A program made the position numbers and the translations under genes. DNA of 64,000 nucleotides from Phlebiopsis flavidoalba. Lineage: Eukaryota > Basidiomycota > Agaricomycetes > Polyporales > Phanerochaetaceae. The notes beneath the pieces were generated by a model. The model saw only the letters and a list, made by a program, of their open reading frames with translations. It ran no database searches and was not told the DNA's origin. Position 1 is the stretch's first letter; the number at the start of each line of letters is the position of its first letter. The DNA lies in contig JAOCPU010000007.1 in assembly GCA_035772785.1 (NCBI GenBank), positions 748,001-812,000 of the forward strand, written 5' to 3'. Below, piece by piece: positions 1 to 12,300 of this stretch.

Positions 1-45
1 GAAATGTGCTTCGGACCATACTAGTCAATATTAGTCCGAAAGGCA

Positions 46-2610
46 ATGGCCGCCATTGGCCGTTCCATCAAGGAACTACAAGTCGGTCTGAAGTTCTCTA
101 CACACAAGAGATCCATTTCGTTGATGTTCAATGTAGGCTTGACCCTGGGCTACCAGCCGGATCTTATTGAAATCATTATCAAACAAATCTTATCTACAGA
201 GATATCGCTCGCCACTTTCAATAGGCAGTGTACGCGACTGCGTTCGAAGCCGTCTGCCCGAAACTCGCTCTACCAGGACTTGTTGCACAAGACACTACCG
301 CCGACTTTGCACCGTACGCTTGATAGATGTCGTATGAAGGGGTCAGGCAGAACATTTGATGGCCTACTATGGGAGTTTTCGGATACGTCTTGAGGACGAT
401 GCTTCCCCGACCACTGGTTTCTGAACAGGGCGATTGGAGATGGATTCGGACGTCCAAATTTACTTCTCACGTCGTGTTTCAGCCATTGTTCCAATCTTAT
501 AACTCTGCTGTAAGTCTTCAAGTTCGTACAATGTAGCACGTTAAGTGTACGAATCGCCCCAGGTCGTGCTTGCTACGGTGCTGGGTGGTTCTTCTATTAC
601 GCTGCACCTGTCTTCAGTTAACACCCCAAAGTCGTCCCTCAGATCGATGCTCCGTCTTCTCCATGTGTCTTCAGAAGTGGAGCGGGACTGTGTTACCATA
701 CCTCCTTTCTGGTTTCCCAAACATTGGTGGTATGTAAGCAAGTCGACGAGACATATGTGTGATACATGACGTTGACCTCCCATTGACAGCATTTACTGGC
801 TCCGGCACATCCTTACTTTTTGATAAGGACTTGACGATACTCCACAAGTGAAGAAGCGACAAAATGCGCCTACTAAGGACAATAATCGACCCCGACAACT
901 ACCCAAACACTGTTACGTGAATTTACAGTGATGCAAATCGGCATTATAGTTATCGTGCATCAGCTCATTAGGTACAGCAATGTGATTGCATGGAGGATCT
1001 CCGGAGCTGATTGACCCTACAGTCATGTGTAATCCATTGAAAGCGACCTCTAGGGACCACGGCGCGCGCCTGATCCCCCGAGGCTGCACAACAATGTCGG
1101 GTTTATCCTGATGACGTTCATCCAAAGCAAACACAGTAAGTCGCAGATGAGCCCCATCAGATTGCCTCACACTCACGCCTTTTGATGTGTAGGCATATCG
1201 TAGCAAATGCAGTCATTGTGCTTAAGCTTTTGGTCCAATCCAGTCTTCAGCAAGAAAGTGTACCAAGCACATACTCCTTCCACTTCCGTCGTCTCGCGGC
1301 TGGCAACACTCATTCGATAGTATCACACACCCTCAGGCTCGAGCATGCATACTGTGGCTTGCGGGTCCAATACGCGGCCTCAGACACTACACACTATAAT
1401 GATGCTCAAGTGTTGGACCCGAGGGCATAGTTCCATGGGCCACCAGACCTGCTCGCAAATCCGCTCCTCACATTTATGCAGGAGGTGAGCTGTTTTGCCC
1501 CCGTGTAAATTTCACTGTTTCAAATGGTTTTCCGCTTCCAGGAACCTATCGTCAAGCTACAAAAAAAAAGCTGTGACGCTGGGCGCAAAACTGCTGGTCA
1601 TCTGCCCCTCCCGACCGCACGTTGACACTAGCTCTTGAACCGATACATTCTCTCGCTTGCCGATACGATCTCACCTTCGATGTGCGAAGACCATTAGTGC
1701 GCGAAATGATTGGTTCATTGCTACTTTGCGTGCGTCTCAAATCTACTTGAGGACGATGAGCAAAGGGAAGACCAGGGCGGCGTAGTTCTTGAGGCGAGAG
1801 CAGGTGTGGAAGTTGGTGCTATTAAACTGCAACAGTACTCTGGTACGCGCTAACGGCGCCGTTCAAGGTCCAGGTCATGTTGTGTAACGAGTACCGCGCT
1901 TGATCAAGACTTTATCGGCTCTGCAGGTTGTGAATTTAATTGCATTCTGGTCCAAGAAATACAATGTATGGCACAAATTTCTCGGTTTTTCACTGTGGAA
2001 TCCATTACTTGGCAGAGAAAGAAAATTATGAGTCATCGACTCTACTACTTAACCTGACGCGCTCCGATGTGCTTTTTCGAGCAGAAAGAGGCGATTGAAA
2101 TCTTCTCTGAGGGATCTCTGAAGACGGACGCAAATTCCGGCTGCGTCCCCGAGTGGAGTTATCAGTCATTACAGTCACCAGCTGCCAAGTATTCTAGCGC
2201 TGTCTTCTAATTAGGTCGGACAGTCCCCTATTATACTAACACCTACGGTACCATCTCCCGCCGGATCATCGCTCATCACCAGACAAAAAGTGCGTGGAAA
2301 GATCTTGACAGGTTCTACGCCGACACAAACGAGGAGGAGGATGGGGAAGATGGAAGAGGAGGAATCTGACGAGGATAGCGACAATGACGAGGGACGACGA
2401 AGAAGACACCGACGAGGACTACGAGGACGGCAGAGACGTAGTGAGACAGGCCGGGAGTAGCCAAAAAGCCAGGGTGACAGCACCAGCGAAGAGGAGTCGA
2501 CCGAAGGAGAATCAACGGACGGTGAAGACGAGGCTTCAGGCGGGAACATACAGGGCATAACGATTCATGACCCCTCATACTATTGCTCCTTCTGGAAGTT
2601 TGTAGTATAG
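46..2610 (+). CDS. Unrecognised protein with acidic C-terminal tail (fragmentary, 5' end probably outside window)
   Basis: I do not recognise this gene. Coding-like stretches run rightward: an open frame at 46-393 with a helical-looking segment (LIEIIIKQILSTEISLATF), another at 1182-1430, and an acidic region from about 2320 to 2560 rich in Glu, Asp and Ser, followed by a basic patch (APAKRSRPKE) and a second Glu/Ser/Thr-rich patch. Acidic tails with a basic NLS-like patch are common at the end of nuclear chromatin or DNA-repair proteins, but that is inference. Frames change several times between the pieces, so introns and indels cannot be told apart. In one frame the last exon stops at 2608-2610, which would overlap the 3' end of the leftward CWH43 gene. 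The pieces may belong to more than one gene. Confidence 0.33.
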
Positions 2611-5600
2611 CGGCTGTATGATCTTGGATGAGACGAATTTAAGCAATGCCAAAAGAAGCAACGTACTGTATTGAAGACATGGTAGAAATGTCCGCGAACA
2701 CCGCCCACCTCAGGATAATACTCTGGCGGGAACCACTGTCCAATTATCAGAACGATACCCAAAGGGCGTAAGTGGCGCCAGACTTACATGCTCCGAAGGC
2801 ATCTCTTCTTTCCATGCTCTCAGATACTGGGCTTCAGTGGTCTCGTTTGTGACTGTGGTTCCGTGCTTGGGAAGGATGAACTGTCCGATTTGCAACTCGG
2901 TGTCCGTGATCGTGCTCCTCGATACACACGAGCGTAGGCTGTGCGATATAGTCCACGATAGAAGATATATTCACACCATCTGTCCCAGTCATCTTTGTCG
3001 ATATCGTGCACTCGGCCATCCGTTACCATGATGTCATATGGCGCGGCTAGCGTTGAGTTAGACATATTTCATTGGGTTGCATTTCATGGACTCACGTCTC
3101 TCGTCAGCGTGGGGCTTGGTGACAACGTATCCGAGGAATATGACGGGCTCGGGATAGACGTCAGACATGATACGTGCCAGCTTTTCTTTTGCTTGCAGCT
3201 GGCGCGGTCCAAAGGCGTCTCCTCTGCATGACCGTTAGCGAAAGTACGCAGATAGACCATTGTACATACCTTGCCCATTGTGTGCGACAACCACGTGTAC
3301 CGGTGTACCGTGGACGTCCAGCACTGCATGGATGGCTGGAGCAAGTTCACCATGAGGCGAAGGCAACAAGTGATGTGTTGAGTTGAGGATTGGGAAACTA
3401 TGGAATGTTCAGACCCCATCCCCTCATGGCAAAGGCCGTCATCGCAAACCTTGGAAAGCAGAATCGCGCCCCATGTATGTTGATTGGGCCCCGGGCCAAT
3501 GTCAACATGCTGATGTGACTGTGAGCGCAAAGTTCTCCAGCAAAGTAACGAGACTCACGAAGCCAATATCCTCGAGCATTACCCGTGTACTGTCAGAAGC
3601 GTAAGGCTAACGAAGATGTGGAGGAAGTGAGTACTCACAGGTCACGATTACCATACACAACACGCTACATATGTTAATAATATCATAAAACATTCATTTC
3701 AGTTGTCGTGACTCACGTGCAAGTCGGTCTCGAGGAGACCAACCACATCCAATTCCATGTCCCTAATATCGACAATGAGACCAGACAATTGGACTCGTTA
3801 GAGACACATACTTGATGAGATTGCGCATACGACCCGTTGGCTGTCACGCCCCTCGTTATCAATCCCGAAGTGCACAGTCCAGATACCTGCGCGAATAATC
3901 CGAGGACCAGGTCGGTAAGGGGCAGGAGCCTCCACAGGCCAACGATACATGGTCACGAGGAGAGAAGTAACGGATAGCAGAGCCACCGTGTTTCTGATGT
4001 ACGTCGTGGCTCTCGAAGTGAGAGTGAATGAGGGTGAAGAAGAATTCAAAGCAGGCCAACGGAATACCAGAAGCAGCCCGAACATCTGGGCAGCTAGCAC
4101 GCTATCAAAACAAATGTTAATAACGGTGTTTAACCATGCGCGTATATACCCACTAGTTCGTACGCTCTCGGAAGTATTCGCCCCTTGGGACGAAGGCGTA
4201 TGCAACGGTGAAGGTATTGATGACGTCGAAGAGTGCGGCCATCAGAAATGCGAGGAAGTATGTCTTTCCAATGTGCTTGTTTGCTGCAGCAGTTGAGAGC
4301 ACAGTGGGAATAATAGACATCAAGAATAGGGCGAAGTTCCATCCTGCGAAGTAGCCGAGCCAGTCCTTGTATAAGTACATCCCGCTTGCGCTAAGTGCAC
4401 CGTAGGCAAAGTGCCAAGGGCTTGAAAGCAGCTGATCACTTGCAACGGTAGAGAGTAAAAAGCCCTATAGCTTGCGCTATATGGGTGAGGGAGCCATGGA
4501 GGTGCGGCAAAGGTCCATTCAAGGGATAGCCCGTCCAAGACCATGAGATGATCGTGCTAGGATCAGTGACGAAACAATGGAGAGTAAAGATGAGGGATCC
4601 CAGAGCGAAGCCATCCTTGACCCAGTTACTCCGAACCGGAGCGGGATTTGAGGATGAAGACACCTTTTCTGTAGCTGGCGCTGCAGGTTGAAACTCGAGA
4701 GATGGGTTGGATGCGCGGGTATAGAAGTTGTATATGGCGATGAGAGCAAAGACAATTCCTGTCTTGTTGTAGCCTCCCGAGCGCTCATCTACTATGGGCC
4801 AGACTAGAACAGACGTACCATGAGTATTGTCAACCTCGTAAACGAGTCGAGGAAAATCTTACTTGGGTTATTTGAATGATTTGCATGTTTTGACAGCGAA
4901 GAAAGGAAGAGTCCAAGTCCGACGACTGTATTCGAGCAGTGAGACTCGATGCTTTATACGTTCACTGCTGTGAGGTACTCACCCAGAGACTGATAGCCGG
5001 TATTCGCCGGGGTCGTAGACCAATCCACCGTCCAGCCAATACAGAGGGCGACGTTGGCGAATGAGACTGCAAATAGACGATGTAGTGGACTTTTGAGTAG
5101 ATACGCAAGAGGGCTAGCCAAGGTAAGGACATGCAAAACCGTACGACCAGTCGTTGAGCTGGCGACAGCGCGCGGAATTGAGAGACCCATGAGGATTGGG
5201 GACAGCGTGGACAAGAGAGACAGCTCCGAGCCAGCGATTCCAAGCTCCCATACAGAGAAGTAGAACAGTGTGATGGTGAGCGACGTGAAGACAGACCAAT
5301 TCAAGTATGCTGTAAAAAGAGGGGAGATTAGGGCTCTGTAGAACGTCCGCTCCAATATGGCTACTCACAAAGGTATACGTCGCATAAGAATGCAAAACCC
5401 ATGTCTAAGCGTTGGGAGGTGTAAGCTGAAACTATGAGGAGAAGCTTTGGGAGGATCCACGCTCTTTGTAGTTTTGTCGACGGGCGTAGTCTGCCACTTT
5501 GCTGTTGGAAGACTCATCCTTCTCGGACTCCTTCTGAATGACACTGTTTTATATCTCAGGTCAAATATAGATCATCTACGCAGGATATGATCGACTGTAC

Positions 5601-6670
5601 ATAGACCGATGACCACTATGACTACTTTGATCTCCTAGAGAGCCAATTGTGATCTGTGCAGAGTTTCGAGTGAATGAGAAAGGGGTTTGCGGGAAGAAGA
5701 GATGTCCACACCTGAAGGTTGGCAGCCTCAAACTCATAATATGTGATTGAGTCATAGAATATGTCCAGAATGATGAGACTCCATTCGAAGAAGCTGTAAT
5801 AAGTGTATGCTAATCAAATGTGCCCTTAGCTCTATTTAAATTGCTCTGAAACCCGAGCTTACCTCCCGGGATACGGTGTACTTTGTGTTGTATGAAAAAG
5901 TACACCATCGGAATTATAGCAACAAAGAACCTATCGTTTATGATGAGTCTACCATCGTCTCATGGATCTAGATGCGAATCTCACAGATTGGCGACTAATT
6001 TCCTAGACATCGAGGGTTGAGGGGACGAAGCGCGTCACGTGGCTATAAAAGAGGTAACATACCTTTTTCCATGAATTGAAGGGTCCACAGTAGCTGAAAC
6101 GCCTCCGTACATCCACGGAATATTGCATACGATGTAGGTGATCATGAAGATGTCATGCCAATCATGGTCATCACTCGAGGTGATGAATACCCATCCTCCG
6201 CAAGATAGAGTTCGTACAATACCGGTAACGAGGAGATATTTTGATAATACAGGGGAGACACTACAGCGCAAGTAGTATTGCAGGAAGAGGACGACAAAGC
6301 GAGGACCTATTTCGCATGTATCAAAGCGCGTCACTGGCTCTCAGCACACGAAACGGCGTACCGGAGTTGAGAGCAATAAGGATCTGGAAGATGTTTCGTT
6401 CTGGATACCAATCCCCAATGCTATAGGCGCGTCATGAGCGTAGACAACACTTCCGAAATGAATGGACACACGTAGCAGAGACCGACGGGAACCATTCCTC
6501 GGATATCCAGCGACGCCATTTTTGACAATTTTCTTGTAATGGAGAGCGGTTCCAATGATCAGAGCAGATAAAAAAGCAGCAAGCGATAAATAGGTATGGC
6601 AGACAGCAAGGCGAGCAGCGGAAAGAGTCAAGCCGGTATGCTTGACTTCATGCTGGGCCGGTGAGGTCAT
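2580..6670 (-). CDS. CWH43: CWH43-type protein: Frag1/DRAM/Sfk1-like membrane domain plus endonuclease/exonuclease/phosphatase-like domain
   Basis: Homologue of yeast Cwh43, an ER membrane protein needed to put ceramide into the lipid part of GPI anchors. The ATG at 6670 opens a PGAP2-like N-terminal domain with the family signature [15 protein letters not shown] followed, after a frame change, by the [16 protein letters not shown] element (about 6540-6390). Hydrophobic segments continue to about 4150, including [20 protein letters not shown] near 4300. The C-terminal EEP-like domain starts near 3950 ([15 protein letters not shown]), then shows the gene family's [18 protein letters not shown] (near 3490), the [20 protein letters not shown] block (near 2990) and ends with [15 protein letters not shown] (near 2690), a short intron and TAG at 2580. 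Numerous short introns and several frame changes; both halves are present, so the gene looks full length. Known in fungi as one long protein; identification is very firm. Confidence 0.92.
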
Positions 6671-7041
6671 GTAGAGTACAACAGTGGATGGAGAGTGTTA
6701 CACAGAGATACAGGCGAGTGAGGGATACAAGTTGGCAGCTATAGTCACAGCCCGAAAGTCGACGCACCAGAGCAGCTGGTCGACGGGGTAGACGGTGAAC
6801 GGCGCCGGCTCAGGCTGTGAAACCAACAACAACTGCCTCCGAGTCGGCCGCGAAAAGCGCCAATCTAATCTTATCTGTGCTTCCGTCATAATGAACTGAT
6901 CGAATGACGTCTTGGATCTCATGAATGCCAAGCGCCTGAAGCGAGGAGGGCAAACTACAAGTAAAAATACAGAGAAATACAGGATATAGAACAGCCAAAA
7001 AGAGCGTCCATAGCAGAAGGAAAACACTGTGGCGCACCACT
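6671..7041. other. Spacer between SAF4 and CWH43, probable CWH43 5' region
   Basis: The 370 bases upstream of the CWH43 ATG carry a leftward open frame beginning near 7055 with a hydrophobic stretch (SVFLLLWTLFLAVLYPVFLC). It overlaps the end of SAF4 and I recognise nothing in it. It may be a chance frame in the 5' region of CWH43 or a missed upstream exon encoding a membrane segment. No clear TATA box was seen. Confidence 0.3.
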
Positions 7042-8253
7042 TCAACGCGATGCACTAGGCTTCCTTTGTTTGGTGTTACCCAATATTCGCGCTTTCAAAA
7101 GTTCGGCAGGGGAGGGCTGACCGCCAGACCCACTTGCACGCAGGCTGCTACCCTCTGACGAGGACAAGCGAGTTTTTGGAAGCTGTCGTGAAACGATGGG
7201 AACAGTTTGCAACGTGGTTTCTTTGCAGTTTGCCGTGCCGCCAGCTCGTTTTTGGCCTTCAAACCATGCCTCCTTGTCTTGCGCTCGTGTGTCGGCATCA
7301 TCACGCTTCATGACCAGCTCTTCCGGAAGCCCATATCTACCTTTGAGCTCGTCGTCCTCAGCCTGCATATCTCCTTTTCTACTTTCTTCTCCTCCCGGAA
7401 CCTTTTCCGCACCTTTCGTGAAAGGCTGTACGGATCCGAGCTGTAGTGATCTGCGAGTGACTGTAGCGCTTCCAGACGAGGGACTTGTACTTGATTCATA
7501 TGGTTCTGAGCTTCTGTAGACTTCTCCAGCGCTACAAGAGGATCGACCGGACCGGTATTTGGATCCGTGTCTAGGTCAATGTCAGTACACAATCGATATC
7601 ATGTGTTGTGTTAGGACATACCGTGAACAGCAAACCCGCCATTCTCCTCTGGATCCCATTCTTCTTCTTTCTGTCGCGCGCCCGACGTCACAACGTACCG
7701 AGTGTTCTTGAAGTTAGGTCAGTTGCGTGCCTTACGTATCCACATTGTCCGACACACACCTTGGGGTCAGTTTGGATCTCAAAACCAACCGTCGCACCAA
7801 ATGGCATATTTACACCGGAAGGAGTATAATCGCGTGTGCTATAGTAATTGCCGATTTTCTTCTTCTCGGCGTATTTTTTTTTTGTACCGAACACCCATTC
7901 CGATGTGGTTCTCGCATGTCCCACTAGTATACCGCACGCGTGAGCGAAGGATGAGGATCATGTCAAGTGGGACTTACCACCAGACTGTTGAATGGAAGCT
8001 CAAATCGGGTAATTAAGATGCACCCTTGGTCTATTTTCCTAGCCCTAAGTCACCAAGGGACATGCTTTCCTGTACATGTGTAAGCAGGACTCATGCAACA
8101 GTGGCGCGAGGACATACATCTGTAGGAGTTTAAGCTGCTTGTGCTTCTCTCGGGTCGTAATCGGTCAACGTGGGTAGTATTTGTTGAAACCTGTAGCGAG
8201 CTGTCAGATACACTACCCCGGTCATCGAGTACCACTCAATACTTGCCTTGCAT
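7042..8253 (-). CDS. SAF4: Splicing factor SAF4/CCDC130 (YJU2/CWC16 family)
   Basis: Member of the CWC16 family, small zinc-binding proteins that work with the spliceosome; the C-terminal half fits the CCDC130/Saf4 branch better than Yju2. The start is taken at 8253 because the family begins with MQGFNKYYPPDYDP: here ATGCAAG is followed by a 56-base intron (8246-8191) and then codons for GFNKYYP. Next come pieces matching SSLNSYR (near 8130), RFELPFN (near 8000), CENHIGMGVRY and EKKKIGNYYSTR (7920-7840), and GFEIQTDPK (near 7780). The C-terminal part is a charged helix: PVDPLVALEKSTEAQNHMNQ (near 7540), VPRLEALQSLADHYSSDPY, then AEDDELKGRYGLPEELVMKR, ending with a Ser/Pro-rich tail at 7042. 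Several one-base frame changes lie between these blocks. The first intron has a GC donor (GCAAGT), unless that C is a read error. Confidence 0.88.
8191..8246 (-). other. GC-AG intron after a 7-base first exon of SAF4
   Basis: Read leftward, ATGCAAG is followed by GCAAGTATTG and ends in CTACAG before GTTTCAACAAATACTAC. Splicing here restores the conserved family N-terminus M-Q-G-F-N-K-Y-Y. GCAAGT is the consensus for the rare GC-AG intron class; in this noisy sequence a T-to-C read error in GTAAGT cannot be ruled out. Confidence 0.6.
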
Positions 8254-8513
8254 AGTCGACCACTAGATTGGAATGTGGGGTATACTGGCTGGTGAGGATG
8301 GTATCGGTACAATCGTGAGCTACAGCCTATGAGGCGCTAAGCGAGACCGTCAGACGCCTGCTCACGTGTCACATCGGCGAAAGCCGAAAGGCAGGCAAAA
8401 GGTCTGAAACTCTAATTTTCTGCCGTCTACACTAACCACCACCGCCCTCAGGTTTGTGTTATGTTAGCTGTCTCCGTGAGATAATCGGCTCCACAGCTTG
8501 GATTTCAGTCACC
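8254..8513. promoter_or_regulatory. Shared divergent upstream region of SAF4 and uS10
   Basis: SAF4 starts leftward at 8253 and uS10 starts rightward near 8514, so these roughly 260 bases must hold both promoters and 5' leaders. I see no clear TATA box. An AG-ended pyrimidine run before the uS10 start may hide a leader intron, as is common in fungal ribosomal protein genes. Confidence 0.45.
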
Positions 8514-9095
8514 ATCTGACTCTCCAGAAGATTAAGGATGAGAATTACGTCGCTAAGGGTGAAAAGGAATACGATGCCACGGGTGCCCGACTGGGCCCCG
8601 TCCCGGCGGCCAAGATCCACAAGATTCGGATTACCCTCACGAGCAGCAACGTCAAGAACCTCGAGAAGTGTAAGTAGCACTGGCTTGGTGCCCGGATTGC
8701 GGCGACTTGACGATTTCGTGTAGTCTCCGCGGACTTGATCAACCGTGCTGCTAAGGACAAGCAGCTCCGTGTCAAGGGCCCCCGTCCGTCTCCCCACTAA
8801 GGTCCTCAAGATCACCACCCGCAAGACTGTGAGTATAGCCATATTCTGCCGTAAAATTCAAAGTGACTTACGGTTCATTTTTCAGCCTTGCGGTGAGGGT
8901 TCCAAGACCTGGGATCGCTACGAACTGAAGATCCACAAGCGTTTGATCGACATCCACTCTTCTAGCGAGATCGTCAAGCAGATCGTAAGTACCTAACTTT
9001 CTGTCGTTGGTGCCCACGTATTGAATAACAAAATCCTCCAGACTTCCATCAGCCTCGAGCCCGGTGTTGAGGTCGAGGTCACCATCTCTAACTAG
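8514..9095 (+). CDS. RPS20: 40S ribosomal protein uS10 (S20)
   Basis: Small-subunit ribosomal protein uS10, the eukaryotic counterpart of bacterial S10, located in the head of the 40S subunit. Four exons are readable. Exon 1 carries EKEYDATGA and [19 protein letters not shown]; intron 8670-8723; exon 2 carries [20 protein letters not shown], then one surplus C near 8780-8783 breaks the frame before [13 protein letters not shown]; intron 8829-8885; exon 3 carries [20 protein letters not shown] and SSSEIVKQI; intron 8985-9041; exon 4 carries [17 protein letters not shown] and stops at 9093-9095. All splice sites are GT...AG and keep frame. The exact start is uncertain: an ATG can be read near 8514 only by removing two bases, giving MTLQKIKDE. 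The N-terminal extension before the conserved core is lineage-specific. The single indel in an otherwise perfect essential gene points to an assembly error. Confidence 0.97.
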
Positions 9096-9388
9096 ATGCT
9101 CAGTCCCATTTACGACCTGTCGCCTGTCTTTACCGGCATTTTATGACATGCTTGTATCATATTTCTCGGCGTCGTGAACATCCACGTGTGAGACCACCAA
9201 GTAGACCGTATGCGGTGAGAGCCGATTGAGGCGCAGTCAATTAAATTATGAGAAGACAGATGCAAACGAATGATCCAGTGTCCGTTCTTAGTCTACGACG
9301 ATACGTGAATACTAATTAAGAGCCGTGTACAATAGGTGAGGACTATGCAATGCAAGTATACACTATGTTATAACGTCCGTTAATATGT

Positions 9389-12300
9389 TCAGATGTATAG
9401 AGCGTATGCTCCGATGACTGGCCGGTGATCACTTTTGCCTTCTAGTCGGCGCATTTGGCGGTCGTCCAAGGTGTTGGTATCCTAAGCAGACAACGTCTCC
9501 TCTACGCGGCAAGGGTGTGGGGGCATGTCAGGCGACGGCGGCCGCTCGAGACCTTGCGGTGGGTGGTCTCGAAGAAAGGGGAGGAAGTTGAAGCTCTTTC
9601 CAAAGTGATGAGACAGGCTGCAAGGCAGGCAGCGGGTCCTTTCGGGGGCACAGGAGGAGGCGTGTCAAGATGAGTGAGGCTATCAGCGCGATAGGCAGGA
9701 AGTGGCGCGCGACCTGGAGGTAACGGCTGTAAGGACGTCTGTCGCGAGCGAGGATGGTCCAATGGGCGGCATGTGACTCTTCGGTCTAGCGGAATTGGGG
9801 GGGGGTCTTTCGAGGAGAAGGGCTGAGATTGTCAGCTGAGGCAGAGTGCTGTAATCTACTGTTGCCGCCGAGTCGAGGTGTCAAGCCTGCGTCGTACGAA
9901 AAGACTGGACTGGTCGTCGCCACTATGTATTTCCGGAGAACATGCTGACTCTCGGGAGTCAGGAGATACGGAGGTATGTCGAGGGAGGCAGCTGAGTTCT
10001 TGCGCGATCACGCGCTGACCCGGGACGGAAGGCATGCATGAATGAGCCCCATGACAACGAGTACGAGGTGGGAGTGGGGAGGAGGCAGCTCCTTCTCTTC
10101 TGGCATCTCAGGCTCGGGACAAAGAGGTGTGTTCGACTTCCAGATGATTCTATCACACCTATAAGACTAGGTTATTGCCCATGTATTGGTTATGATAGAT
10201 TGATAACGCGCTAGCACCAGCTAGGAACACGTGTTTATGGGACGTGGTCATAAACACCCTTCTCCTCGTCCCCTTCCTCCTGGTCAAGGCGATCAGTAGA
10301 TCTTGATGAAGCACTTCGCGCAACCAAGGCCATCGGGACGCTCGCTTTGCTCGTAGTTTCTATGCTTCGTGGTGGCATGAGCAGCCTTATCATTAGGTGA
10401 GTCCTTGCCTTGGTCGTCTTCCTTGCCCGGCGGTGGGTGGGTAAAAAAGTGAGGGCTCTGACATCAGGAGGAGGCGGAATTGATGGCATCGATAATGTGA
10501 GAGGAGGCGATGGGGAGAAAAGATGTGGGATTCCGGACGCCAACTTGCCACTGCTTTCGGATGTATGGGGTCTATTCTTAAAATCGTTTTTTTTTTTTCA
10601 AGGGGGGGATGGTGTGCGCTCGATGAGGAGCCGTTGATATAGACGGGGGGGGGGAACCGTGAAATCAGGGACAGATCCATTTGGCCCCTTGCGGCTTTGT
10701 GGAGAAAAAGAAAAAAGGAAAAAAAAAGGAAGAAAAAAAAAATAAAAAAAAAAACAAAGGGGGGAGAACAAAAAAGAAAAGAACAGAAAAAAGAGGGGGG
10801 GAAGGAAAAAAAGAGGGAAAAACAGGAAAAGGAAAAAAGGAAAAAAAAAAAAAAAGAAAAAAAAAAAAAAAAAAGGGAAAAAAACAAAAGGAACTAAGGA
10901 AAGAAAAGAGGAAAAAGGAAAAAGAAAAACCAAACCAGCAAAAAAAGAAAAAAAAAAAAAAAAAATGGCGCAGAGGCAAGCAGATTGTTGCATGAGATTA
11001 CCCAACCGCTACCACCCAACCGTGGAGAAGGCGTCACCCATAGTAATACTCGTCGTTCTCTCTACGTCTTCACCATCAGTGTACTTGATTGGCCGGTCCA
11101 AGCCGTTGAAGCTAATGATATAGCTTCGTCGTTTTCCCTGCTGCTCGCCCTCACTGCGATCCTCATCTAACCCCCCCTGTGAAACTCTCGTCCACATCGG
11201 TCAGTAAACTTTCCGTGGGCCTGAGCCTCCTCATGCCTTGAAATACGCTTCATGCTCCTGTGACGTTTACTGCGCTTATATCTTCGTAGAACGTCATATT
11301 TGAATGGTAGCGCGGGAAATCGATCAGGGCTTCGGTTGAAACCAACAAACGCTTCTCCGCTCTCCATTACTTTTGCGAAGCTGGGGTCAAAACGCTAGAG
11401 CTTGAGCCGTATTCTGTAAAACAATGTGTGTGATATAGATGGACGCGCCAGTTAATGGACAGCTCAGTCAACTCACCCCGTCTAGAGATGAGCCCCCTCC
11501 CCAATCCGCGTGTAGCCGTGTAATGTCGAGGCGGAAGTTGAGATCACCACAAAGGAAAGTAAAATCGAAACGATCCGTGATGTCTGGACATAGTCGTTAG
11601 AAGCTATAGAGCATACACTCGGAGTAGTAACCCTATACCTTCGGCCCATGATCGTCTTGGGTCATCAGGCGGAAGAAAAATCGTCCACAGCTAACTCGCT
11701 CTACGTATGATGTTGAGTAACGAGCGCACACCGGAGAAAAGTGTAGATGTATACCCTTTATATTTGTTGTAATTGGCAAGTCCGATGGTGAACCTTGACC
11801 TCGTGTGCTACAACGAGATCTTAGTTGAAGCGACTGGCCAATGACAGATGTGATATATCGAACCTGCTGAGATGTGCATCTGCTTGAAGTAGTCATTGTT
11901 GTATGAGCCGTTTCAGGTTGAGGCTTGATGCGACTCCCCCACCCTGTGTTGCCTACTCGAACCTCTCCATTCCGGCCGTCGGTAACTGGCAAGATTTAGA
12001 CGTCCCTAATACACCTGGAAGTGTTGAGATCAGGGCGACCACCATTTAATATATACTTGTCTCGAACAAGGTTCCGAATATCACGGTGTATGGAATAATT
12101 CGCGAGATATATATCACATCATGCCCGTTCCTTCACAAGAAGTTCGTATGTGGCCTTTCTTGTCGTTAGGGGTCAATCCCGCGAATTGAGATTCTGTCCG
12201 GTGGACTGGCTTTCCCGGCGGAGAAGCAACCACATCACTTGTGCATCGAGATACCCGGCCGTGAGAATATCCCATCTTGAGACGACGTAATGGGTGGGCC

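Noticed and set aside
10598..11005. Phe-rich and Lys/Gly-rich open frames
   Set aside because: They are translations of the homopurine tract, with no real protein composition.
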